A stretch of DNA of 64,000 nt from positions 384,709 through 448,708 of the forward strand of contig NZ_BMXR01000005.1 of assembly GCF_014651855.1 (NCBI RefSeq), written 5' to 3'. The notes beneath the pieces are model-generated. The model was given only the letters and a program-made list of their open reading frames with translations. It was not told where the DNA came from and did not search any database. Made by a program: the position numbers and the translations under genes. This stretch comes from Saccharospirillum salsuginis (lineage in GTDB: Bacteria; Pseudomonadota; Gammaproteobacteria; Pseudomonadales; Natronospirillaceae). The first letter of the stretch is position 1. Each line of letters starts with the position of its first letter. Positions 1 through 13,100 of this stretch are shown here, in pieces.

Positions 1-897
1 ATCCTTGATGACGTCCTGGCCAAAGCCGGGGTAGAACCAATATCGATCGCGTGAGTAACGATAATTGCTTTCCAGCCGATCATTTCCAGCACCGCCTTCC
101 AGGCGGTCGGTGCTATAGCCGCTGGTCAGGGTGTCATCTCCATCGCCACCATAAAGCTCATTACTGCCCGAACCGTTCACGCTCAAGGTGTCGTTACCGG
201 CGCCCCCATACAGCTTGTCATTACCGTTTCCGGCAATCAGAGTGTCATCGCCGTGTCCGCCTTCCAAGTAGTCGTTTCCGTTACCCCCCTTGAGCATGTC
301 ATCGCCCAATTCACCATAGAGGTAATCGTTGCCACTCAGGCCGGACAGGGTGTCATTACCATCACCGCCATAAAGCCTGTCGGTATGGTTGTTGACGCCT
401 GTGATCACATCGTCCCCACTGGTGCCGACAACCGTCAACAGTTCATCGGTAATGGTTTCATCCAACCAAACCGTATCGTCGGAGAATCGGATTTTCTCGA
501 TGTGGTAATTGAAGCTGTTGAACCACAGTTCGACCCGAATACTGTCCTGGCCATTGACGTGGTTCAGCAACAGGTCCTCGCCATCACGTTGATAAGTAAT
601 GTCCTCCGGTGCTATGCCTTCACCGAAGTAGATGATGTCGGCATAGCTGGTATAGCTGTAGTCCTTGATGACGTCCTGGCCAAAGCCGGGGTAGAACCAA
701 TAACGGTCGCGTGAATAACGATAGTCGCTTTCCAGCCGATCATTTCCAGCACCGCCTTCCAGGCGGTCGGTGCTATAGCCGCTGGTCAGGGTGTCATCTC
801 CATCGCCACCATAAAGCTCATTACTGCCCGAACCGTTCACGCTCAAGGTGTCGTTACCGGCGCCCCCATACAGCTTGTCATTACCGTTTCCGGCAGT
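1..897 (-). repeat. 660-bp (220-codon) tandem DNA repeat in the RTX region
   Basis: Bases 1-240 match bases 661-900 almost perfectly, giving a period of exactly 660 bp, or 220 codons. The aligned stretch 67-235/727-895 is identical; I saw seven differences in total before the copies diverge after about 897. The repeated protein unit is RTX repeats plus the PF06594-like spacer with [17 protein letters not shown]. The unit is cut by the left edge, so the copy number is unknown. Confidence 0.9.
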
Positions 898-1130
898 CAG
901 GATGTCATCACCGAAGTAGCCGTAAATAACATCATTTCCATTCAGGCCGCTGATCTTGTCATCCCCTGGCCCACCATGCAGCTCATCCGCGCCGTTGGTT
1001 CCCTCAATCACCAAATCAGACACGGAGTCCGGCTGACCATCCCCATCCGAATCTGGATTAGTCGGGTCAAGCCCCGGCGTACCGATTTCGATCTTGTTGG
1101 TTACACCGTCGTTGTCCGCGTCGCCGTCTG
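1..1130 (-). other. Acidic TSP3/EF-hand-like segment followed by RTX calcium-binding repeats
   Basis: At about 1130-1060 the protein reads [11 protein letters not shown] then [10 protein letters not shown], an acidic thrombospondin type 3/EF-hand-like calcium motif. From about 1010 to the edge it has nonapeptide repeats of the RTX type: [40 protein letters not shown]. Between two RTX blocks, roughly 660-430, lies a segment with [14 protein letters not shown] and IRFSDDTVW that resembles the haemolysin-type calcium-binding-related domain (PF06594). RTX repeats fold into calcium-bound beta-rolls outside the cell. The block continues past base 1. Confidence 0.93.
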
Positions 1131-4100
1131 GTGAGAACACCTGGTATTGAAGTTCGTTGTAGAACGCCATCGGTACTTCAACACCCTGTGCATCGTAGTA
1201 ACTGCCTTCGGCACGCACGGTCAGCGTCGCGCCGTCTTCGCCACCCAGTTCAGCCATCGACGGAATACGCACGCCATAGGCAACGGCGTTGTCGCTCTGG
1301 CGTTCGCCATTCACGTGAAGGCTGAGGCGGGCTCTGCGATCGGAGTCGCTCAAGTAGTCGGACCACACAAACGCCTGGTTGTAGGTCTGGTTGGCCAGAA
1401 TGAAGCGCTGGTTGTCGTGCAGTCGGAGCCTGGCATCTAACGGGCAAACTTCGATCACGTCCTGCTGGACCGCGTTGCCGGTTTGCACGCTGACCAGTTT
1501 GGATTCCTCGAAGCTGATCGTGGCGCATTGACCCGCTTTCCAGATGGCATCATCGTTGTCCGGTCCGAAGGTGAAACGGATGCGATCCGAACTATCGCTA
1601 CTGAAGCTGCCTTTGTAGGTCCATTCCTGGCCGCTTATGGTGGCGATCTGGCCGCTCAACTCTTCATCCGACAGGCTGTCGATCAGGTCCTGGGGTAAGC
1701 GCACGGCTTCGTCGAACCAGATATCGATAACGTCGGCGTCGTCGTTGATGCCCAGGCGATAGTTGAAGGATTCCACCGCCGGGTCGGCGTAGATGAACTC
1801 GATCGAGACGGTGGCGGACAGGTCAGCGCTTTCAAACGGGCTGGAAATCTCGTTTACGCTCAGTTCGAACTGGCCGACATCTGTCGGCTCGATGGCGAAG
1901 CCGGTTACGCCTCGTGTTATGTCGAGGGTGGCATCTTCCGTCCGGTCGTTGATGGTCGCGGGCCCGGTCCAGCTAAGCCCGAGCAGGCCGTTTGTCGGCA
2001 AGCCGTTGATGGTGTCGACCGGGTTGCCGTGGGTGTCGAGCACGCGTGCTTCGAAGTCGTGCGCCTGTTTCGAGGTGCGAGTCAGGGCGGTATCGACCGC
2101 GTCGCCGGTTTCGCCGTCGACGAACACCAGTTCGGCGGGTTCACCCGGTTCGACTCGCCAGTCCAATCCGGTGATGGCGACGGCCTGGGTGTCGGCATCG
2201 CCGTCGTGGTCGTACATAACGTCCAGCGGCTGGCCGTCGAATCCGAAGGCGAGGGAATGCAGTCCCGCCGTTGTCGGTGCGGTCAACTGATAGACCAAGT
2301 CGCCGTTCGCCAAGTCGCCTTCGACCGCCGTGGTGTTGGCGGTGTCGACAACCGTCAAGGTCGATTCACCAGAAATTCCGAAATAATCGTCGTTAGCGAC
2401 CGTGTTGGTATAGGTAACGGTCAACGCCAGTGCAGAATCGGACTGGGTCTCGTTACCGGCGATGTCCAACAGTGTCCAGTTCTGGTTGATCGACTCCGTT
2501 ACCCGAACCGCCGGTAAGTGATTCAACAACACCTTCTCGGGCACCCCGGGGTTCAGGGTCCAGGCTTTCGAAGCACTCGCCACGCCCGGGTACTCGGGCA
2601 GGATGGCTCCCACCGTATAGTCGGCGGCCTTCCGCTGCGTCAGCATCTGCAACGTGGCAATACCCTCGGCGTCTGTCTCGCTGGTTCCGAGGTCACGTGG
2701 TTCATCTTCGCCGGGATAAGTCAGTTGCCAGCGTACCGTCTGGCCTGCGACGGCGATGCCCGCATCATCGACCACCTTGGCATCAAAGCGGGCCAGAGCG
2801 CCGACCCGGCTTTCATCCGGGGAGTTGCCGCGCTCCGTGGACATCGTAATCTTGTTCGGCTGCCCTACTGTGGTAATGAGATACGCATCGCTGGTGGTGC
2901 TTTGCCCAAGACCGTCAGTCACCCGGATGCGTATCGGCCACTCGCTTGGGGCCGCCTTCGGTACGGCTAGGCTGAAGGTAACAAAGTCACCATTGAGCCC
3001 GGGTTTGGCGAGCAATTCACCGTCGGACAAGACTTCCAACGTCAAATCGGATCGGCCGCCATCATCCAGGCTGCCCAGTCCCTTGACCTGCATCAGAATG
3101 CTGCGGCCACGAACGGCTGTGTCCGGATACAAGACGTCCATGCCGGACAGATCCGGTGGCAAGTCCTGGTTGACGGTTACAGCCAGAGTTTGAGTGGTTT
3201 CCTGGCCCTGGCTGTCCACTATGCCAATGGTGAGGTCCTGAGTGACGGATCCGTCGACTCGCTCTGTACGGACATCGCGGATGTACTCGGATACTACCAG
3301 GCGATTGGTGCCACCGGTCAGGTCCTTGCGGGACCCATTCCAGAGAATGTACGCGCTTTGCACTTGAACATCATCCGTGGCGACGAAGCTCACTTCAAGA
3401 CCGGTCCGTTCGCGAATGCTGTCGGTCGCCGTTGCACTTTCAAATACCGGTTCGGCATCGGCCACGATGCTGATCACTTCGGAACCTGTAGCGGTATTAC
3501 CGGCTTTATCTTCCGCCTGGATGCTCAGGGTATAGCTGCCGTCGGTCAGGGCCGGCAGGCTGATGCGAGTGGTGGTGCCACCCAGGATCTCCTGTCGATA
3601 AGCCCCATCCAAATAGACACGGGCCGATTCCAGGCCGGCTTCGGCGTCGGTTACGGTGACATCGACATGAAGCGGTTGACCGGCGATCAGTTCGTCCGGG
3701 ACTTCGATCTGAACCGAGGGAGCTGCCTCATCATCGACACGCGGGAAGATAAGAACTTCACTGTCCCTCGACTGGCCGTTTGTGGTGAGTACCCGCGCAC
3801 GGAATTGATAGTCACCGGCTGTGGACGCGTTCAAATCCACCTCGTAAGGTGCGTACCGATCGCGAGCAACCAGTTTGAAGTCGCTACTGGCCGGAGCAGC
3901 GGCATAGAACTGGATCTCGCGAACATTCGAAACCTGGCCATTGACGGTCGCACTCAATTGCACCGGTGTCGCGGTATAGCGACCTTGTGCGCTGAGGCCG
4001 ACGGACAACGCGTCCGTCTGGAAACTGCCAACCACCTCGATGCTCGTATCACCGGAATGCGCGATCGGGCCATTCATTTGGACCGCGTCCAGATTCAAAG

Positions 4101-7100
4101 CCAGGTTCTGCCCCGACACTTCGTCACCGCTCAGGTTCAGGGTATAAACCCCGTCGTTTCCAGCACCGAAGAGATAAGCGTGATCGTTTCCATCCAGTTG
4201 ATAGGCTGCTTGTGAGCGTTCACTGGACAGAGCCACCCGTAATGGCCGACCCAGTTCCCATGACTCCTCAAGAGTATTGATACGAGGTTCACCCGGTATG
4301 CGGTCCAAGGCCAATCGCTGGACGCTCAGCCCTTTGTCACCATGCGCCATGTAGAGTCGGTGGGCGTCATAGTCGAACTGCGAAAGGGTATTTGCGCTCT
4401 CGAATATAGGAGCGGTTTCGGCAGTCTCTGCTTGGAAGGGAATGTGGCGAATGCGGGTCACATCCTGTTGTTCCACGAACAGAATATCCCGACCCATCCA
4501 GTCGACGGACAGGACCTGGCTCGCCTGGGAATAAAGCCGGGTTGCACCGCTCAGAATATCAACGGCTTTGATGTCGTTACCCTGAGCCATCAGCAGTTCA
4601 CGGCCCGCAAGCGACAGGTCACGGATATCCGAGCCCGTGTAATGGCCAACCTGGACCGGTTCGGATCCCGTCCCGATATTCAATCGATACAGTCTCTGGT
4701 CGGAGGTCAATATCACCAGGTTCCGGTCGATCACTAACCGTTCCACAGTGGCATCACTGAATACATGACGGCTGATCAACGCCAGGGACTCGGCATCGAA
4801 CAGGCGAATCTCATTGTCGTAACCGACGGCGATCGCGGTCTCACTGGCGGCCAATTGGCTAACCGGCAAACCAGAGACCAGAGTGCGGATCGCTCCGGTA
4901 TTCTGGTCCATCGCCAACACACGCTGCCGATCCTGTTGCAAGATGAAATAGTGGTTGCCGTTTACCGCTGTGGCGTCAGCACGACCGGCGTAACCACCCA
5001 CAGGATAAACAGAACGCGTCCACTCAAACCCGGTTTGCGTGCCCAGCACAGCGCCATAACTGCCCCCCGGCGCCGTAAAGTGGCCATTCGCCGCCTGAAT
5101 ATCCGTCACGGCCCCCAAGTCTTCGGCTTGATGTTCCGTCCCACCAGGCAAATGGGACCCAATGTTGGTCAGCCGTGAGCCGTTGGCCCCCAAACCGATC
5201 AGGCCATTGTTCCACGCCATCAAATCGGTCGCGTTTTCTTCGAATACGTCAAACCATGTGCCCAGCGCATTCGGTGAACGTGTGGCGCTGTAGGCATGGA
5301 GGTTTCCGGATCGGTCGGCCACGAAGACGACTCCATCCCATTCGACGAGGCCAATCACCGGCTGGCCGAGCTGGTCAACTGTTTGAGCGCGGCCCGAGAC
5401 GGGATCGACACCGCGGATCGTTCCGGCTTCGTCGGCGATCCAGATGGTCTCTTTTCCGTGCGACAGTCTGATCAGGTCTGATTCACCGCTAAAGAGCGTC
5501 GACACCTGACCCGACCGGTCAATCGTTTTGAGCTCATTGGAGGCTAACGCATGGACACGGTCCCCGTTTGCTCGCACTGCAGTGACATTAGTGAGCAGAG
5601 GAGATGCCGCCTCATCAAGGCTCTCGTTAATTCGTGTCCGGTACAGATTCCCCTGCGCGTCCAGCAGGAACAGCCAGCCACCGGAGAGCACCAATTGCCG
5701 GCCTTCAAAATCATAACTCCGAATCCGCTCGGCATTTTCTCCGTCCAATCGGACGGACCAGAGTTCGCCTTCCTGAGTCAATGCCAACAAGCGGTCCCGG
5801 TATCCGGCCAGGGACACCACGGTGCCTTGCGTGTCGATACGGGCGTCGCCGTTCAGATAGAGGGTTTCCGAGCGACTGGTCCACAAACCCTGTCGGCTGG
5901 CCAGAGCATGTTCGGCAGTGTATTCCGTCGTCTGCCATACCGGCCCCTTTAAAACCTCCAGGCTTTGTTCCGTGGTGAAACGATGCCCGTCCACGGAAAC
6001 GGCCGTCCCCTGAATCTTCAAGGCATCAGCCTCTCCGGGCACGGTGACGGTCAGACTGTTCTGTCCGTAGGCGAGAAGAGTCTGCCCCTGATATACGCGG
6101 ATTTCACGAACGCTGGCATGATCAGCCTCGACCCCGATCCGCACTTGGCTACCGGCAATAGCATGAGATCCCAGCCCGGTCAAAACGGGGGACAAGGCCT
6201 GGGTATCCGGCAAGACTCGGATGGGCACCTCGGTCACGACCGGAATGTGTTGATCGGTCTCGTAGGCCGTCACTTTCAGGAAATAGGTGGACTGAACATC
6301 GACGAACGGTGCTGTCAGGCCGGTTTTAATGTCCCCGTCCGGCAGGATTTGCCGATGTATAACAGCGCCATTGAAGTCGTTCAGGCTCAATTTGATCCAG
6401 CGCACGTCGGCATCCACAACGGTGGACAAGTCCACCGGAATGCGCTCGCCTTCAACGAAGGTGTCATTGGCCAGCGGTGATGCGAGTGTCACCCTTTCTC
6501 CGCTGACCGACAGAGGACTGAGACTGTATTGAACGCTCTGCTCTGTCTCACCGGCAATCACGTTCAGAAGGGCTGAGGGTTCTTCCAGAGACGCATCCAG
6601 CCAACTCATGGCTGGCAGCACCATACCCTGGCCCGCGGCCTGGCCAGACAAAGTCACGTCATTACCCGACTGCACCACAACCGGGATCAACCCACCATTG
6701 GCAAAGGAGGCCGATTCGGCTGGAGATATAGAGAGGCTATCGCCGTCGGCCGGTACGGTAACCTGGCCGGAGACATTCCAAGTAGCGCCCGGTCGATTTA
6801 GTGTGACCGTTTGTTCTTCGTCCGCGCCACTCAGGAAATAGCCGCCCTGGAGGAAGGCATCCGGCAGGCTGGAAGCCAATGCCAATGGGTCGGAGACCCA
6901 CAAGGCCGTCACGGGCTGATCGGCCGTGTTTCGGAATTCAATCGACTTCGACGGTGACAAACCATCGCCGACAGCGACCCATATACCCTGCCCCGCCGAC
7001 TGATGGGTTACGGGCAGGGTTTCCGGTGCGTGATCCCGTTTAAAAGCAACCAACTCGCCGGTATTCCGGTTGCGGGCTACCAAGCGTAGCGGAGAGCCAG

Positions 7101-10100
7101 CCAGAGACTGATACACCTCGGGCATCCAACCCAGGGTATCGCCACCTTCGATGACACGCGTCGGTACCGCATCGTGGAAGGACAGGAGCAAACCGTCGTC
7201 CATGGTCAAGGCAGCGCCCCGATCCAGGGAGGAAGGCAGCGTCATCTCACTCCACCCGAGGTTCTCGCGATCGAATACGTGAACGTCATGGGTGCCCAAT
7301 GCATAGACATAACGGGGTGTTACACGAAGCTGCAGTCCTTCACCCGATTCATTCAAGTTGTGACTTTCCCGACGTGTCAGGGTCACGGCGTCACCCACGG
7401 TGACCAGCAGCGCAGACAGCTTGTCGGCGGTCAGTACCCAGACTCGGTTGCCATTCACGGCAACATCCTGGATGGCCGAATCCAGGGCAACGCCCGGTAC
7501 GGATACCGGTGCCGATTCACCCAACAGCCAAGCCGAGACATAACGCCCATTGCGGGTCACCAGCACATTGTCGAATAGCCCTTCGGGTCGGCCATTCAGG
7601 GTGGTTTCCGAAACGAACGTCCAGTGACCGTCTACTTTGCGGAATACGGACACGGGATATTGGTTACCAACAGAATTGTGTTCGATAGCCAACCAGGTTC
7701 CGCTCATCCAGGCACGTTGGGCTGTGGCATCTGTAACGGTATGAACAACCTTGTTGTCGACACCCAAAGTCATACCGGTATAGCCATTGACGATCCAAAG
7801 GTCATCCGTCACTTCACCGTGGATAACGATCGACTCCTCACTCGTGGCCAGGGCATGAATGGCTATTGGTTCTGGACTGAGATATGGCGTTGTCGCAAAG
7901 GTTTCTTCTACTGTGACGTCATTGCCGGAGAGATCACGCAAGCGGGTTCTCACCATCAGGGAATCGGCACCCACCGGTACGGTTTGTTCCGCCGCTGTCA
8001 TCGGGAAAGTCCGGGTCTGGCTGTCACCGACGACGTCGAACGAGGACAACGTATCGAAGTCTGCCATACCCTCAGGCGGTGCGACACGCACGCGTGCCAT
8101 CAAGCCGGAGTACAGCCCGCTTGCCGGTTGTAATTCAATTGAAGCCTGTTGCGGCAGACCATCATCTGCCTTAATCAGTACTGAGCGGAGATCCCGAACC
8201 GTTTTACCGGATGAGGTTTCGGCATGCGCTACCAGTGTCGCCCAGGTATCCGCACTCCGAACAGGTATCGACATAGAGCCCGTGAATGCATCTTGTTGGA
8301 CGACAACGGCTTCGGATTCCGGATTGTCGGCATGGTCGCTTTCGCCATTGATCCACAAGGTCACGTTCACCGCATCAATATCGGCCGCAGATCCTTCGAA
8401 ATTCAGCGTCTGACCCGAGTAGAGGTTCGACTGGTCTTGCGGCTGCCGCCACCGGATGTAAGGCACCGAGCCCAGTTCATCGACCAGCGTAAAGGTAATA
8501 CCAACCGCTTCGCTTTGATTGCCGCGAACGTCGGTCGCCCTGACGTTGACTTGGACACTATCGCCCACCTGATAGTCACCGGTCAGACCATAGCGACTGC
8601 TCTGTGATTCAATGCATTGGGCGGGTTGACCGACGAGGTTTTCGCACCATTTAATATTCTCGATGCCGGTACCGTCGTTCACGCTCGCCAACACTTCCAG
8701 CGGCATCGATTCGGGCAGAGCCGAATTATCCGCAGGCGAAACAATGGCGACTCGGGGTGCGGTTGAATCCGGCAGCAAGGTGAACTGGCGGTCGAACAAC
8801 TTCACCTGGTGCTCTACCCCATAGGTCACGCCGAGCCTTACGGGTAAATCCACTTCGCTGCCATTTGAACCGTAGGCTTCCAGAGCCTCGGCTTGCCAAG
8901 TGGCCTGGACCAGGCCGGTATCCTGGTTGAATGCGGAATCAATGGCTACACCATCAACATAGACCGCCAGGGAACGAATCAATTCGAGATTGCCCTCAAG
9001 CTCGAATGCGATGTCGATCGACTGACCTTCTTCCGGCTGAACGGGAGTAACGGCAAAGCCATTATCGGCCAGTTGGATAGAGGCCGCCTGTACGCTGTAC
9101 TGGAATCGTTTGATCGTGGACATTGAACCGTCGCCGACCCGTATTTCCAACGTAAGGTCGGAGTCGAACCGGTCGTCGACATTGAGCTCGAAACGCTTGT
9201 TCCTGATGCGGTTCCAGCCCGTCAAATAGCTGATGCCGCCGTTGGCGGACAGCCGATAGTCGTAGTCCAACTCGCTCGAGGACTGACGGTTGTCCTCAGC
9301 GGTCACGTCCAGAATGTGTCGAGAGCCGGCTATAAAACCGTGGCCATCCACCAGGATGTCGCCTCCGGAAGAAACCTGAATACTGTCCTCTCTGGGTGCC
9401 AGTGTATCGGGTGCCTGGTAGGTCGGCCTCAACTGGCCCGTGGCATCACCCGAGCCGTTGCTCGACAGATTGCCGGCGTTATCGGCTATGCCGTAGACAC
9501 TTAAAAAGTAAGTCCGGTTGGCGGGCAACACTTTATTTTCGTTCAGTTGAATCGCATAGGATCGATCACTCAACTGAATCGAACTGAACCAGTCGGTAAT
9601 GTCTTCGGAGCCATTGGATTCATAGGTCTCGACTTTGGCAGTGGCGGTGAATCGATCGAAACTGATCGGTTCATCGGCTGAGAACGCAAAGCGCCCTTTG
9701 TCACCCAATGCTTGTTGAACGGTAACCTTGGGAGCGACATCATCAACGTAGGTCAGCAGGGTTTCCGAAATAAGTGATTCCTGAGTACGCGACCTGACCA
9801 GGGCCAGCCGAACCTGTTTTCCAGTCGTTCCTTCCGGCGACTGCAGCCGGATGGTATTGCCGCTGTATTCGAATTCCATGCGGTTTTCGGGGCCTATTGC
9901 CTCCCCGCTTTCCAGCCAGTGAACGGCAATCGTTTCCTTGCGCAAGGCTGGTACGGTAAACGACACCTGATCGCCGCCCCCCAGGGAGAGAGCGGTGCCA
10001 CCCTGGTCATGATCCGTCGACAGGTCGGTGATGGCCAATGCGGCCACGACTTCCAAAGCCCCGCCTATCACGCGGTCAGTACCTTGGCTTTGCCAGCGTA

Positions 10101-13100
10101 TGTCCAATCGACCGGCTTCCCCGACACTCAGGTTCAAGGTCAATTCACCGGACGACAGAACCCAATCATCAGGGCCGAACGACAGCTCCCCTACCGACAA
10201 AGTGGTGACTTCAGACAGGTTCGAACCAGACAGTGTCAAATCGAATGCTGAATTTTCCAGCACCATCTGGGGCGATACGCCATCCAGTTCGGCCGATTCC
10301 AAGCCGAACACGGCATCCGCCGCCAGCGGGAACTGTAACTGGGCGGGTTCGTCGACGCCCGACAGATCGGTTTCGAGCCCGTCCAAAGTCAGCGTATAGC
10401 GCGTACCCGCTTCAAAACTGGCTTGAGGCGAAATCGACAATCGATGTCCGGTCAAGGTGGTTGTCACACCCAACGGCGTTTGATTGTCCGACTGTTCCAG
10501 TCGAACATCGACTGATTGCCAATTGTCCACTGAACCGCTCAGCGACAGAGAGATCGAATCGTCAGCAGCTCCGATATGGGACTCAACCGTATTGACCGCA
10601 TGAATCGGTAGGACTGCACTGCGCACTCGACCGGACTGTTCCCAAAGTAGCTGACCTCTTTCAGTCAGAGCCAGATCGTCCAAGTCGACTTGGCTGGGGA
10701 TGTCCACCCCGAAGTCCGCGGTTTCAAGAAGCCCGTTGTGAAGTTTCCAGTCTTCACCGGATTGTTCCAGTCGCCAATCCTGAATCAGGGCCGCCGGTGA
10801 ACCGGTACCGCTTATCGTGTTCAGTCCATGGGAGTTACCAAGGACAAACGGCAATGTATTCCAAGCCACAAACTGGTCCGACGTGGTCATCAACAGTCGT
10901 CCTGCCAGGTTGGAGCGCAAGCGCCACTCATTCGATGCATTCGGCAGGGTTTCTGTATGGGTCACAGTATCCGGATCGGACCAGGACCGTACCTCGGCCC
11001 GGTCCGCGTGCACCAGGATCAAACCCTTGGCATGCGCGAAGGCATCAAGCGCCGAACCGGACAAGCGGGTAAAGAGATCTGCCTGACGCGGTTTGAGGTA
11101 AGCGCCGCCCGCGGTCACCACAGCCAAGTCTCGCTGATGAACGCTCAGGCTACGGCTTCCGCTCGGTCCCTGCCAAGATTCCACGAATGTCGCTTCCAGC
11201 GGATCGCTGATGTCAAAGAAGCTTACCCGGCCATCCGCCGACAACACAAAGAGATCGTTCTTGCCCAGATGCAGATCGATCACATCATCACTAATGCCCA
11301 TGGATGTGAGTCGATTGAGGTCGGTGTCACTCAGGAATTGATAAAGCCTTACACCATTGCCTTCACCGACCACTATCCGGTCACCGTTTACGGCAAACGT
11401 TCGACCCTGTTCGATCAGAGTTTGGGTAGACAACAAAATCGAGGCATCGCGATTGACGACGCTGGTTTCCGCTCCATTGACCAATTGAACGCCCAGCGTG
11501 CCCAAAGCTCTTTCGGGAAGCCGAACGACCAGGGTCGACTCGTTGATCAGAGTGACATCAGTCGCCGGTTCGCCGTTGAGCAATACGCGAGTTTGTTCGG
11601 ACAGACCGGCCGCCCTGATCGCCATGACTTCGTCACGGCTGAACAGGAAGCGTCTATCCGAATAGTCGATATCTCCACTGGACGGCGTGAATTGGCCGAT
11701 AGCCAGAATGCGTGGTTCGGCTGTATAGGTGAAACCACGCAGCCGAGTGGCTTTCCTCGGCCCATTGGCCACCGTCACGCCTACGGTGACATTGGCGTCC
11801 CGGGCCTTGGTGTGTCCAGGCACCTTCAACACAGCCTCGGAAGCGGTCAACGATAGAATGTCTTCCGACGATACCTCGATACCGCCGAAGCTGAATCGGG
11901 TCGTCGATCCGAAACCCTGGCCCGAAACCACAACTTCACTGCCGCCGGCCCAACTTCCGAAACTTGGCTCTACACCATAAAGCGAGGGGGCTCTGTGTTC
12001 TGTACCATAGAGGCGCCAGCTTTGATCATACCCCAAAGTGTCGCCATGCAAGTCGATCAGATCCCCGGACAAGCGTATGCGGTATTCGGAATCCGGTTGC
12101 CAGGCCTGGTTCGGTGTGAACTCCAGGCGTCCGCCGGCATTGTTTACCGATTGGGTCAGATAACCGGCGACATCCACACCTGAGCGGGTAACGGTCAGCA
12201 TCCCGGAGCCTGCCGTTACCTGATCGTAGTCAGCGATTCGATTGAGCTGGATACGGACAGGTTCAAATCCGGAGACCCATCCATTTGGAGCCGGGCTTGC
12301 TTCCAGCACGGTAAATGAAGGATCAGCAAAGGTACCCAGTGCCCCGCCGAGGGTGTTTACCTTGCCGACATCGTCAACGGGATTGTCACGGCCAGAGCCA
12401 CCCACTACGCCAAAGCGCGAACCGGTGTAGATTGCATCTTCGCTCAAGGCGAACGCTTCCACATTGCCCGTCACACCAAAATAATCGATTAACACCGGAG
12501 ACTGATCGAATTCTCCGTTCAGCCAACCGCTGATGTCGTATTCCTGCAGGTCTCCTTCGCCGGCGGCAACGAACAAATGGGCGCCACGTACGGACAACTG
12601 ACCAGCGCTCAGTTGCGAAGAGGCGTTCAAATGGGTCAGATTCAGTTCGTCTTGCCGCTCCCAGCCGTCGATGCCCGGCGTAAATGCCTGGATACTGCCA
12701 AACGAACGGGCACTGACCAGAATCAGGTTGTCACTCACCCACAAACCACCGGCCTGGAAGGTGCGCCCCGCGCCATCTTTTAATTCGGCTTCGGTGCGAA
12801 CTTCATAGGCGCCGTCCACCAGCGACAAGGAGCGGAGTCGACCGTCCTGGGTCGTGATCCAGAGTCGATCGTTCATCACGACACCCTGGCTCACCACTCC
12901 CCCGAGGTCCTGACTGGACAGATACGCCACCCGTTTCGGCTCAAACAGTCGGCTGGTGTCGAATATGGATACGCCCTTCGAGTGCAACGCGAACAGCAGA
13001 TTCCCCTCGTTCAGCAACACTCGGGCATTGCCTGTCAGTGTCTTGGTGCGAGTCAGAATAGGATCATTGGCGATCGTGGTATCGAACACGAACAGTTTGT

